The translations under genes were made by a program, and so were the position numbers. A model generated the notes under the pieces. It saw only the letters and a program-made list of their open reading frames with translations. It was not told the DNA's origin and searched no databases. Below are positions 33,901 through 45,934 of a DNA stretch of 64,000 nucleotides, one piece after another (positions within the stretch are counted from its first letter, which is position 1; the number at the start of each line of letters is the position of its first letter). This DNA is from Eledone cirrhosa (Eukaryota > Mollusca > Cephalopoda > Octopoda > Eledonidae), in the NCBI GenBank assembly GCA_964016885.1, contig OZ024740.1, positions 204,772,976-204,836,975 of the forward strand. The letters are read 5' to 3'.

Positions 33901-36900
33901 CTCTCTCTGTCACAGTACACCACACTCTCCCTCACCCATACATCTCTCTCTCTCACAGTACACCACACTCTCCCTCACCCATACATCTCTCTCTCTCACA
34001 GCACACCACACTCTCCCTCACCCATACATCTCTCTCTCTCACAGTACACCACACTCTCCCTCACCCATACATCTCTCTCTCTCTCTCTCACAGTACACCA
34101 CACTCTCCCTCACCCATACATCTCTCTCTCACACAGTACACCACACTCTCCCTCACCCATACATCTCTCTCTCTCTCTCACAGTACACCACACTCTCCCT
34201 CACCCATACATCTCTCTCTCTCACAGTACACCACACTCTCCCTCACCCATACACCTCTCTCTCACAGTACACCACACTCTCCCTCACCCATACATCTCTC
34301 TCTCTCACAGTACACCACACTCTCCCTCACCCATACATCTCTCTCTCTCTCTCACAGCACACCACACTCTCCCTCACCCATACATCTCTCTCTCTCACAG
34401 TACACCACACTCTCCCTCACCCATACATCTCTCTCTCTCTCACAGTACACCACACACTCCCTCACCCATACATCTCTCTCTCTCACAGTACACCACACTC
34501 TCCCTCACCCATACATCTCTCTCTCTCTCACAGTACACCACACTCTCCCTCACCCATACATCTCTCTCTCTCACAGCACACCACACTCTCCCTCACCCAT
34601 ACATCTCTCTCTCTCACAGTACACCACACTCTCCCTCACCCATACATCTCTCTCTCTCACAGTACACCACACTCTCCCTCACCCATACATCTCTCTCTCT
34701 CTCTCATAGCACACCACACTCTCCCTCACCCATACATCTCTCTCTCTCACAGCACACCACACTCTCCCTCACCCATACATCTCTCTCTCTCTCTCACAGC
34801 ACACCACACTCTCCCTCACCCATACATCTCTCTCTCTCTCTCACAGCACACCACACTCTCCCTCACCCATACATCTCTCTTTCTCTCACAGTACACCACA
34901 CTCTCCCTCACCCATACGTCTCTCTCTCTCTCTCACAGTATACCACACTCTCCCTCACCCTTACATCTCTCTCTCTCACAGTACACCACACTCTCCCTCA
35001 CCCATACACCTCTCTCTCACAGTACACCACACTCTCCCTCACCCATACGTCTCTCACTCTCTCTCTCACAGTACACCACACTCTCCCTCACCCATACATC
35101 TCTCTCTCTCACAGCACACCACACTCTCCCTCACCCATACATCTCTCTCTCTCACAGTACACCACACTCTCCCTCACCCATACATCTCTCTCTCTCACAG
35201 TACACCACACTCTCCCTCACCCATACATCTCTCTCTCTCACAGTACACCACACTCTCCCTCACCCATACATCTCTCTCTCTCACAGTACACCACACTCTC
35301 CCTCACCCATACACCTCTCTCTCTCACAGTACACCACACTCTCCCTCACCCATACATCTCTCTCTCTCACAGTACACTACACTCTCCCTCACCCATACAT
35401 CTCTCTCTCACAGTACACCACACTCTCCCTCACCCATACATCTCTCTCTCTCTCACAGTACACCACACTCTCCCTCACCCATACATCTCTCTCTCTCCCA
35501 CAGTACACCACACTCTCCCTCACCCATACATCTCTCTCTCTATCACAGTACACCACACTCTCCCTCACCCATACATCTCTCTCTCTCACAGTACACTACA
35601 CTCTCCCTCACCCATACATCTCTCTCTCTCACAGTACACCACACTCTCCCTCACCCATACATCTCTCTCTCTCACAGTACACTACACTCTCCCTCACCCA
35701 TACATCTCTCTCTCTCACAGTACACTACACTCTCCCTCACCCATACATCTCTCTCTCACAGTACACCACACTCTCCCTCACCCATACATCTCTCTCTCTC
35801 ACAGTACACTACACTCTCCCTCACCCATACATCTCTCTCTCACAGTACACCACACTCTCCCTCACCCATACATCTCTCTCTCTCTCACAGTACACCACAC
35901 TCTCCCTCACCCATACATCTCTCTCTCTCACAGTACACTACACTCTCCCTCACCCATACATCTCTCTCTCACAGTACACCACACTCTCCCTCACCCATAC
36001 ATCTCTCTCTGTCACAGTACACCACACTCTCCCTCACCCATACATCTCTCTCTCTCACAGTACACCACACTCTCCCTCACCCATACATCTCTCTCTCTCT
36101 CACAGTACACCACACACTCCCTCACCCATACATCTCTGTCTCTCACAGTACACCACACTCTCCCTCACCCATACATCTCTCTCTCTCTCACAGTACACCA
36201 CAGTCTCCCTCACCAATACATCTCTCTCTCTCACAGCACACCACACTCTCCCTCACCCATACATCTCTCTCTCACAGTACACCACACTCTCCCATACATC
36301 TCTCTCTCTCTCTCACAGTACACCACACTCTCCCTCACCCATACATCTCTCTCTCTCTCACAGTACACCACACTCTCCCTCACCCATACATCTCTCTCTC
36401 TCTCACAGTACACCACACTCTCCCTCACCCATACATCTCTCTCTCTCACAGTACACCACACTCTCCCTCACCCATACATCTCTCTCTCTCACAGTTCACC
36501 ACACTCTCCCTCACCCATACATCTCTCTCTCTCTCACAGTACACCACACTCTCCCTCACCCATACATCTCTCTCTCTCTCACAGTACACCACACTCTCCC
36601 ATACATCTCTCTCTCTCACAGTACACCACACTCTCCCTCACCCATACATCTCTCTCTCTCACACAGTACACCACACTCTCCCTCACCCATACATCTCTCT
36701 CTCTCTCACAGTACACCACACTCTCCCTCACCCATACATCTCTCTCTCTCTCACAGTACACCACACTCTCCCATACATCTCTCTCTCTCTCTCACAGTAC
36801 ACCACACTCTCCCTCACCCATACATCTCCCTCTCTCTCACAGTACACCACACTCTCCCTCACCCATACATCTCTCTCTCTCTCACAGTACACCACACTCT

Positions 36901-39900
36901 CCCTCACCCATACATCTCTCTCTCTCCCACAGTACACCACACTCTCCCTCACCCATACATCTCTCTCTCTATCACAGTACACCACACTCTCCCTCACCCA
37001 TACATCTCTCTCTCTCTCACAGTACACTACACTCTCCCTCACCCATACATCTCTCTCTCTCACAGTACACCACACTCTCCCTCACCCATACATCTCTCTC
37101 TCTCACAGTACACTACACTCTCCCTCACCCATACATCTCTCTCTCTCACAGTACACTACACTCTCCCTCACCCATACATCTCTCTCTCACAGTACACCAC
37201 ACTCTCCCTCACCCATACATCTCTCTCTCTCACAGTACACTACACTCTCCCTCACCCATACATCTCTCTCTCACAGTACACCACACTCTCCCTCACCCAT
37301 ACATCTCTCTCTCTCTCACAGTACACCACACTCTCCCTCACCCATACATCTCTCTCTCTCACAGTACACCACACTCTCCCTCACCCATACATCTCTCTCT
37401 CTCTCTTACAGTACACCACACTCTCCCTCACCCATACATCTCTCTCTCTCACAGTACACCACACTCTCCCTCACCCATACATCTCTCTCTCACAGTACAC
37501 CACACTCTCCCTCACCCATACATCTCTCTCTCTCACAGTACACCACACTCTCCTTCACCCATACATCTCTCTCTCTCTCTCACAGTACACCACACTCTCC
37601 CTCACCCATACATCTCTCTCTCACAGTACACTACACTGTCCCTCACCCGTACATCTCTCTCTCTTACAGTACACCACACTCTCCCTCACCCATACATCTC
37701 TCTCTCTCTCTCACAGTACACCACACTCTCCCTCACCCATACATCTCTCTCTCTCTCACAGTACACCACACTCTCCCTCACCCATACATCTCTCTCTCTT
37801 ACAGTACACCACACTCTCCCTCACCCATACATCTCTCTCTCTCACAGTACACCACACTCTCCCTCACCCATACATCTCTCTCTCACAGTACACTACACTG
37901 TCCCTCACCCTTACATCTCTCTCTCTTACAGTACACCACACTCTCCCTCACCCATACATCTCTCTTTCTCTCTCACAGTACACCACACTCTCCCTCACCC
38001 ATACATCTCTCTCTCTCTCACAGTACACCACACTCTCCCTCACCCATACATCTCTCTCTCACAGTACACCACACTCTCCCTCACCCATACATCTCTCTCT
38101 CTCACAGTACACTACACTCTCCCTCACCCATACATCTCTCTGTCTCACAGTACACCACACTCTCCCTCACCCATACATCTCTCTCTCACAGTACACCACA
38201 CTCTCCCTCACCCATACATCTCTCTCTCTCTCACAGTACACCACACTCTCCCTCACCCATACATCTCTCTCTCTCACAGTACACTACATTCTCCCTCACC
38301 CATACATCTCTCTCTCTCTCACAGTACACCACACTCTCCCTCACCCATACATCTCTCTCTCACAGTACACCACACTCTCCCTCACCCATACATATCTCTC
38401 TCTCTCACAGTACACCACACTCTCCCTCACCCATACATCTCTCTCTCTCACAGTACACTACACTCTCCCTCACCCATACATCTCTCTCTCTCTCACAGTA
38501 CACCACACTCTCCCTCACCCATACATCTCTCTCTCTCTCTTAGTACACCACACTCTCCCTCAACCATACATCTCTCTCTCTCACAGTACACCACACTCTC
38601 CCTCACCCATACATCTCTCTCTCTCTCACAGTACACTACACTCTCCCTCACCCATACATCTCTCTCTCTCTCACAGTACACCACACTCTCCCTCACCCAT
38701 ACATCTCTCTCTCACAGTACACCACACTCTCCCTCACCCATACATCTCTCTCACAGTACACTACACTCTCCCTCACCCATACATCTCTCTCTGTCTCACA
38801 GTACACCACACTCTCCCTCACCCATACATCTCTCTCTCACAGTACACCACACTCTCCCTCACCCATACATCTCTCTCTCTCTCACAGTACACCACACTCT
38901 CCCTCACCCATACATCTCTCTCTCTCTCTCACAGTACACCACACTCTCCCTCACCCATACATCTCTCTCTCTCACAGTACACCACACTCTCCCTCACCCA
39001 TACATCTCTCTCTGTCACAGTACACCACACTCTCCCTCACCCATACATCTCTCTCTCACAGTACACCACACTTTCCCTCACCCATACATCTCTCTCTCTC
39101 TCACAGTACACCACACTCTCCCTCACCCATACATCTCTCTCTCTCTCACAGTACACCACACTCTCCCTCACCCATACATCTCTCTCTCTCTCACAGTACA
39201 CCACACTCTCCCTCACCCATACATCTCTCTCTCTCACAGTACACTACACTCTCCCTCACCCATACATCTCTCTCTCACAGTACACCACACTCTCCCTCAC
39301 CCATACATCTCTCTCTCTCTCACAGTACACCACACTCTCCCTCACCCATACATCTCTCTCTCTCACAGTACACTACACTCTCCCTCACCCATACATCTCT
39401 CTCTGTCTCACAGTACACCACACTCTCCCTCACCCATACATCTCTCTCTCACAGTACACCACACTCTCCCTCACCCATACATCTCTCTCTCTCTCACAGT
39501 ACACCACACTCTCCCTCACCCATACATCTCTCTCTCTCTCTCACAGTACACCACACTCTCCCTCACCCATACATCTCTCTCTCTCACAGTACACCACACT
39601 CTCCCTCACCCATACATCTCTCTCTCTCACAGTACACCACACTCTCCCTCACCCATACATCTCTCTCTCACAGTACACCACACTTTCCCTCACCCATACA
39701 TCTCTCTCTCTCACAGTACACCACACTCTCCCTCACCCATACATCTCTCTCTCTCTCACAGTACACCACACTCTCCCTCACCCATACATCTCTCTCTCTC
39801 ACAGTACACCACACTCTCCCTCACCCATACATCTCTCTCTCTCTCTCACAGTACACCACACTCTCCCTCACCCATACATCTCTCTCTCACAGTACACCAC

Positions 39901-41178
39901 ACTCTCCCTCACCCATACATCTCTCTCTCTTACAGTACACCACACTCTCCCTCACCCATACATCTCTCTCTCTCTCACAGTACACCACACTCTCCCTCAC
40001 CCATACATCTCTCTCTCTCTCACAGTACACCACACTCTCCCTCACCTATACATCTCTCTCTCTCACAGTACACCACACTCTCCCTCACCCATACACCTCT
40101 CTCTCACAGTACACCACACTCTCCCTCACCCATACATCTCTCTCTCTCTCACAGTACACCACACTCTCCCTCACCCATACATCTCTCTCTCTCACAGTAC
40201 ACCACACTCTCCCTCACCCATACACCTCTCTCTCTCACAGTACACCACACTCTCCCCCACCCATACATCTCTCTCTCTCTCTCACAGTACACCACACTCT
40301 CCCTCACCCATACATCTCTCTCTCTCTCTCACAGTACACCACACTCTCCCTCACCCATACATCTCTCTCTCTCTCACAGTACACCACACTCTCCCTCACC
40401 CATACATCTCTCTCTCTCTCTCACAGTACACCGCACTCTCCCTCACCCATACATCTCTCTCTCTCACAGTACACCACACTCTCCCTCACCCATACATCTC
40501 TCTCTCACAGTACACCACACTCTCCCTCACCCATACATCTCTCTCTCTCTCACAGTACACCACACTCTCCCTCAGCCATACATCTCTCTCTCTCACAGTA
40601 CACCACACTCTCCCTCACCCATACATCTCTCTCTCTCTCACAGTACACCACACTCTCCCTCAGCCATACATCTCTCTCTCTCACAGTACACCACACTCTC
40701 CCTCACCCATACATCTCTCTCTCTATCACAGTACACCACACTCTCCCTCACCCATACATCTCTCTCTCTCTCACAGTACACCACACTCTCCCTCACCCAT
40801 ACATCTCTCTCTCTCTCACAGTACACCACACTCTCCCTCAGCCATACATCTCTCTCTCTCACAGTACACCACACTCTCCCTCACCCATACATCTCTCTCT
40901 CTATCACAGTACACCACACTCTCCCTCACCCATACATCTCTCTCTCTCTCACAGTACACCACACTCTCCCTCACCCATACGTCTCTCTCTCACACAGTAC
41001 ACCACACTCTCCCTCACCCATACATCTCTCTCTCTCACACAGTACACCACACTCTCCCTCACCCATACATCTCTCTCTCTCTCACAGTACACCACACTCT
41101 CCCTCGGCTATACGTCTCTCTCCCTCACCCATACACCTTTCTCTCTCACCCATACATTTTTCTCTGTCACCCACATCT
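27940..41178 (+). repeat. Satellite domain B, ~41-47-bp unit, about 300 copies
   Basis: Unit parts in order: CTCACCCATACAT, (CT)n of variable length, CACAGTACACCACACTCTCC. The (CT)n length varies in 2-bp steps, so unit length is 41-47 bp. The + strand unit has one G and no TAA, TAG or TGA in any frame, so a single ORF of 4477 codons (27757-41190) results. Shortened units (CACACTCTCCCATACATC) recur at about 32.63, 32.72, 32.98, 33.80, 36.29, 36.60 and 36.77 kb. The array ends in degenerate units at 41100-41178. Copy number is estimated from length. Confidence 0.97.
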
Positions 41179-41769
41179 ATAAAAGACTAAAATAACCAGG
41201 ATTCCATTCAATTATTTACGGACGTTTCTATCAACACAGTAAGATGTTCCATCATTCTCCTCTCAATTGACTACTTCGGAATCCATTAAAACAAAAGTTC
41301 TCAACGGGGGGCATATGCACCCCCGGGGGCGTTTCGGAACTCCAGGGGGGCGTTTGGGAGCAAGGTCGCGTTAGGAGCTTGAGGGGGGGGGATAGGGGGC
41401 GTTGGAAGACTCTTTACTTTGGTAAGTTTTATAAGCCATATTTGTATGTCTTTGAGACAGCCGGTGTGAATGCATTTGAATGAGCTTGCAGACAGCATAA
41501 CTATAGTCTGACCACACCTGTGAGGAGGTGTGTCTAGAAATTAACCGGTAATTGAGATCCTAAAAATGAAAAAATCCACAGTCAACTGGGTCAAAGAAAC
41601 TTTGAGCGCAGCCAGTTCGAATCTTATCTTTCCTTCACCGATAACAATGTATTTCATGTCTGAAATTATTGACTCAACCGTAACGAGTTAACGCTATGTA
41701 GATCTATTTTATTCCCTATTGTATAAATAATATTACAAATAAAAAAAACAAAAAAAAACACAGAAGTGG

Positions 41770-42366
41770 GTAGCACACACATGTAGGACCACATACAACA
41801 CATAAGCAGGTAATACACGCATCTAAGACCACATACAACACATACGCAGGTAATACACACATCTAGGACCACAGGCAACACATAAGGAGGTAGCGCACAC
41901 ACATCTAGGACCACATAAAATACACAGGCAGGTACCACACACATCTAGGACCACATACAACACATAAGCAGGTAACACAAACATCTAGGACCACATACAA
42001 CACATAATAAGGTAATACACACATCTAGGACCACATGCAACACATAAGGAGGTAGCACACACACATCTAGGACCACATAAAACACACAGGCAGGTAGCAC
42101 ACACATCTAAGACCACATACAACACATAAGCAGGTAATACAAACATCTAGGACCACATACAACACAATCAGGTAATACATACATCTACGACCACATACAA
42201 CACATAAGGAGGTAATACACACATCTAGGACGACATACAACACACAAGCAGGTAATACATACAGCTGGGACCACATGCAATACATAAGCAGGTAATACAT
42301 ACATCTAGGACTACATACAATACACAGACAGGTAATACATACATCTAGGACCACATACAACACACA
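41770..42366 (-). repeat. 40-bp minisatellite inside hAT element, ~15 copies
   Basis: Units with ATCTAGGACCACATACAACA and CATAAGCAGGTAATACACAC blocks. Landmarks at 41821 and 41861 show a 40-bp step, with some units of 42 bp. It stops a few bases before the surviving transposase reading frame. The Cys/Val-rich minus ORFs over it are artefacts. Confidence 0.93.
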
Positions 42367-42374
42367 TTGTATCA

Positions 42375-43409
42375 TGTGCTACGGACGACGCAAGAGCAAT
42401 GGTCGGCCAACATAAGAGCTTTGTCACTCTTCTGAAGAGAGAAAATCTATCTGTGTTTGCTGTTCATTGTGTCATTCATCGACAACACTTGGCTGCGAAG
42501 AAATTCAGCAAGCCTCTGAGCAAGTCCTTGCAGGTAGCCATTGATGTCATCAATTTTATCAAACGGCATTCCCTCAATGAACGAATTTTCCAGCAACTGT
42601 GCCAAGTCAAGTTGCTCCTTCATACTGAAGTGAAGTGGCTTTCAAAGGGCAAGTGCTTTATTCACTTCTTTCAACTCTTCGACTCTATCATTGAGTTTCT
42701 GCGAGGACGCAACACAGAACTGTACAAGAAAACCCTCGATGTGAGGCAAGACTGTGCCTACCTCACTAACATCTTCGACAAATGCAATAGCGTCATTTTG
42801 GCTTTGCAGGGGAAGAAGATCACCTTGCTTAAAGAAAGGAATGCTGTGAAAACATTCCTGGCTAAATTGAATGTCATCGAAAGAAATTTTGTTGACGGGA
42901 ATTCTATAATTTTCCTAGTGTCGGCAATGTTCAAAACATTGTAAGCGATGACCAACTCCAAATTTATACCACTCACCTCCGTGCGCTACAAGACAACATG
43001 AGAACGGTTTGTCGACCTTTTGCCGATGAACATCCCAGTGTGGATAGCAGATCCCTTCATAGCTAACGTCGACGATTTGGACGTTAAATTTCAGGAAGAA
43101 TTCATTGAACTTCAAGCAGATGACATAATCAAAATAAGATTTCCCAAAATAAGTGAACCCCTTTTTGGGATGCAAGAGTAAATTCAGCGTTGATTTCCAC
43201 ACCTACATGCAGAGGCTAAGAGATTTGCTCTGCCTTTTCCAAGCTCATACCTAGTCGAGAGGAGGCTTGGTGCTGTTTCCAGACTGCACAGTAAGTCTCG
43301 CAACCGCTACAATGTAATTACACGTGGAGATCTCTGGCTACATCTTATGAAAATTCAGCCTCACGTCAAAGAGTTAGCTAGACTCCATGAAGCTCAAGGG
43401 TCCCATTGA
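42375..43409 (+). pseudogene. hAT transposase, C-terminal part (SCAND3/ZBED-like)
   Basis: Starts at TDDARAMVGQHKSFVTLLKR (42381 on), with the first catalytic Asp of hAT DDE in the T-D-D/G-A motif. It continues with FAVHCVIHRQHLAAKK, LLLHTEVKWLSKGKC and FFQLFDSIIEFL to a stop at 42944. After frame changes, the hAT dimerisation end is visible at 43230-43409 (SSYLVERRLGAVSRLHSKSR, NVITRGDLWLHLMKIQP). N-terminal zinc finger and upstream domain are missing and the place is taken by the minisatellite. Resembles transposases domesticated as SCAND3/ZBED5-like proteins, but this copy is broken. Confidence 0.85.
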
Positions 43410-44149
43410 AATGAGTCAAAGTTAAAGTAGGTTGATTTATCCTAAAACTTGGATATGCTATTGTTACAATTTTTTTATTTGTAGTTGCAGTCTGACTGGA
43501 CTGGAAACCATCTACTACAATTCACTTATTCATTTGTTGTATATATTTTACCATTCATTAATAAATATAACCTCCCGTGTGGTCATGAAAACCCTCTTCC
43601 GTGGTCTCTAAGCTCACAGAGCAGGGGGACATCAAGTTTGATATCAACATTTATTCTGTCCGTTTCATTAAAGGGAAAATTGGAAAGCTTTGAAATGATA
43701 TAATTGCCACTTTCTTCCAGATAAGAGCACTCTTTGGATAGACAGAGTTGCTCTTGTATAAATGTTCCTGGTGGGAATATAACAAATTCAACTGGTCCTT
43801 ATTCATAAAAAAGAATATTTATGTTCCTTTTTTTTGAAATTTATATATTTCCTTTCAAGGAATGTATTTATACTCTCAGCTGCCTGAATATTGTTTATCA
43901 ATTTTTTAGTAATCTACTGATATCAAAATCAGTAGTATATTGAAAAATGGGAAAATGGTGTGCGGGTGGAGGTGGGGGCGTTTCATGATTTCAAGGGACA
44001 AAATGGGTTGAGACCCTGTGCATTAAACAATATAAATAACATATTTACCTTCAATGTTAGGTATTTCCAATTTGAAAATGAAAACCAGTTTAAATCAGGG
44101 TTTGTAACACGTTAAAACTTTATGGAAAACTAAATATATATACCTACCT

Positions 44150-44535
44150 ATTACTATATATATGTGTGTGTGTAAGGGGGGTGTACACACACACATATAT
44201 ATATCATGTTTATATCATATATGTGTGTATGTATATATATATATATCATATATATTATACATATATATATATATATCATATATATTATACATATATCATA
44301 TATATATTATACATATATCATATATATATATATTAGACATATATCATATATATTATACATATATCATATATATATTATACATATATCATATATATATATA
44401 TTAGACATATATCATATATAAATATATTATACATATATCATATATATATATTATATATATATCATATATATATATATTATACATATATCATATATACATA
44501 TCATATATATATACTATACATATATTATATATACA
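44150..44535. repeat. Compound AT array (TATATCATATAT units)
   Basis: Repeats of ATATCATATATATTATACAT about 20-30 bp long, with CA/TG blocks at the start. ORFs rich in Tyr and Ile are artefacts. Confidence 0.95.
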
Positions 44536-44539
44536 TATC

Positions 44540-44635
44540 CTGTTGACTTTGCCTTTCATCCTTACGGGGTCGATAAAATAAAGTACCAGTAATGCACTGG
44601 GTAATTGCTGACCTTGTGCCTAAAGTAGAAACAAT
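44540..44635 (+). repeat. SINE-A 3' fragment, first of pair
   Basis: GTTGACTTTGCCTTTCATCC through GTAGAAACAATTATA. It lies directly before a second fragment, and ATATCC on both sides (44534-44539, 44636-44641) suggests insertion into it. Confidence 0.75.
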
Positions 44636-44767
44636 TATATCCCTTTATAGTCTGAGTCCAAATCCCGCCGAGGTTAACTTTGCCTTTCATCCTTACGGGG
44701 TAAATAAAATAAAGTACCAGTAATGCACTAGGTATTTGCTGGCCTTGTGCCAAAAGTAGAAACAATT

Positions 44768-44768
<1 letters not shown>
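44636..44768 (+). repeat. SINE-A 3' fragment, second of pair
   Basis: Starts CCCTTTATAGTCTGAGTCCA and ends AAAAGTAGAAACAATTATAT, followed by a TA array to about 44850. Confidence 0.8.
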
Positions 44769-44819
<51 letters not shown>

Positions 44820-44850
44820 TATATTATATATATATATATAATATATTATA

Positions 44851-45084
44851 AATGGAATAGAATGAAACGAAATTTCATTTCTCACTCTTAGTACGGCAGT
44901 TACTTAAATGTAAGTATGCATGTATGTATACGTACATACATATATGTATACAGACGTACAGTAGTATGTATATATATACATACATGCACACATATATATA
45001 TGCACGTATCAGTTTACCGAACATTTATTATAATGCTCGGTTTGTTTGTAAACAAACAAACAGCCCGAATTACGCCGTACAGTG
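44851..45084 (+). repeat. Palindrome-rich dispersed repeat, copy B
   Basis: Second copy of the repeat at 25121-25348. It ends at GCCGTACAGTG in both, exactly where the Penelope reading frame opens here. Confidence 0.72.
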
Positions 45085-45085
45085 A

Positions 45086-45508
45086 ACACTTATTAGCAAT
45101 ACATACCCTTTTCAAAGACCTCCCTGTATAGATAAGAAATGTATAATCTGTAAATTAAGCCCCCATATTAACTGTAAAACTAGAAATGTAGTATATAGCA
45201 TAAGATGTACTGAAGGACAATGTAGAGATAAAAATATAGTGTACATAGGTGAGACAGCTCGTAGTATAGGGGAACGGATAAATGAACACTGGCGAGACCT
45301 TCAAGATAGTAAAGAATCATCTGTACTCTACCAACATGCTAAAATAGAACATAAGGGTAAATTAGAGAACATAGAAATAAAAATAGAATCTACACACAGA
45401 AAAGACGCAATGTTTAGACAAATTACAGAGGCAATAAACATAAATGAACTCCAACCAAAATTAAATAGAAAATATGAGTGGAACAGCAACATCACAACTT
45501 ACAATTAA
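45086..45508 (+). pseudogene. Penelope-like element, Cys-rich linker and GIY-YIG endonuclease
   Basis: One open frame of 140 codons after a TGA at 45083-45085, first ATG at 45239. A Cys cluster (CIDKKCIICKLSPHINC) and VVYSIRCTEGQC precede NIVYIGETARSIGERINEHW, the YIG and Arg/Glu motifs of GIY-YIG nucleases. It ends with ITEAININELQPKLN. This order is that of the C-terminus of Penelope-like retroelements; the reverse transcriptase is missing. The downstream region was split by the LTR element at 45.66 kb and probably resumes at 49.86 kb. Confidence 0.85.
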
Positions 45509-45665
45509 GGACAAAATGAAAACACACACGCACATAGAACAAACAACCAACCAGTAACATGTAAATAAACAAATAAATAAACGAATATAAACACACACAG
45601 ACACCCGGATGTAACACATGCGCAAACTAAGCACACAACACACACAAAAACAAGATGGCGTAGGA

Positions 45666-45920
45666 TGTGGTTAGAAAAAGCTATCTAACTTACCGCTTTT
45701 CGTAGGCGCCGCTAAACTCCACTGCAAGTTACTCCTCTTCTACGTGCGTCCAACTGCTTAACACCGGGAGCTGCCCAAAACTCGCGTCCACACCGTTTGC
45801 TGGTCACCACTAAAGAGAGGCCCTCTGCTGGCCCTTCCGGTCGAGCATCCTTCCGGCCAAACACCCTTCCGGTCGAGCACTCCCCCGCCTCCGGCCACCG
45901 CACGCCACACCATACCCACA
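45666..45920 (-). repeat. 3' LTR (255 bp)
   Basis: TGTGGTTAGAAAAAGCTATC to CATACCCACA on the plus strand. Differs from the other LTR at six positions. The adjacent internal AGGGGGGGCG (minus strand, 45921-45930) is the likely polypurine tract. Confidence 0.95.
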
Positions 45921-45934
45921 CGCCCCCCCTGATC

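Larger units (their letters stand above)
41284..44028 (+). mobile_element. hAT transposon with 8-bp target duplication
   Basis: Element 41292-44020 flanked by CATTAAAA (41284-41291) and CATTAAAC (44021-44028), 7 of 8 identical. The terminal 14 bp CAAAAGTTCTCAAC and the inverted other end CACAGGGTCTCAAC agree at 11 positions. The 8-bp duplication and C-A start fit hAT. It holds a minisatellite (41.77-42.37 kb) and the C-terminal two thirds of a transposase. The G-rich blocks just inside both ends (41300-41400, 43965-44000) are typical subterminal sequence. Confidence 0.85.

Noticed and set aside
26190..41178. CRISPR-like regular array
   Set aside because: No unique spacers, no cas genes, eukaryotic context; variation is in dinucleotide number and point changes of a satellite.
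27757..41190. 4477-codon ORF as a giant repeat protein gene
   Set aside because: The satellite unit lacks stop codons in every + frame, unit lengths shift the frame without constraint, and the peptide switches among three frame versions. No sign of selection on one frame.
44162..44421. Tyr/Ile-rich ORFs as membrane peptides
   Set aside because: Direct translation of an AT microsatellite.
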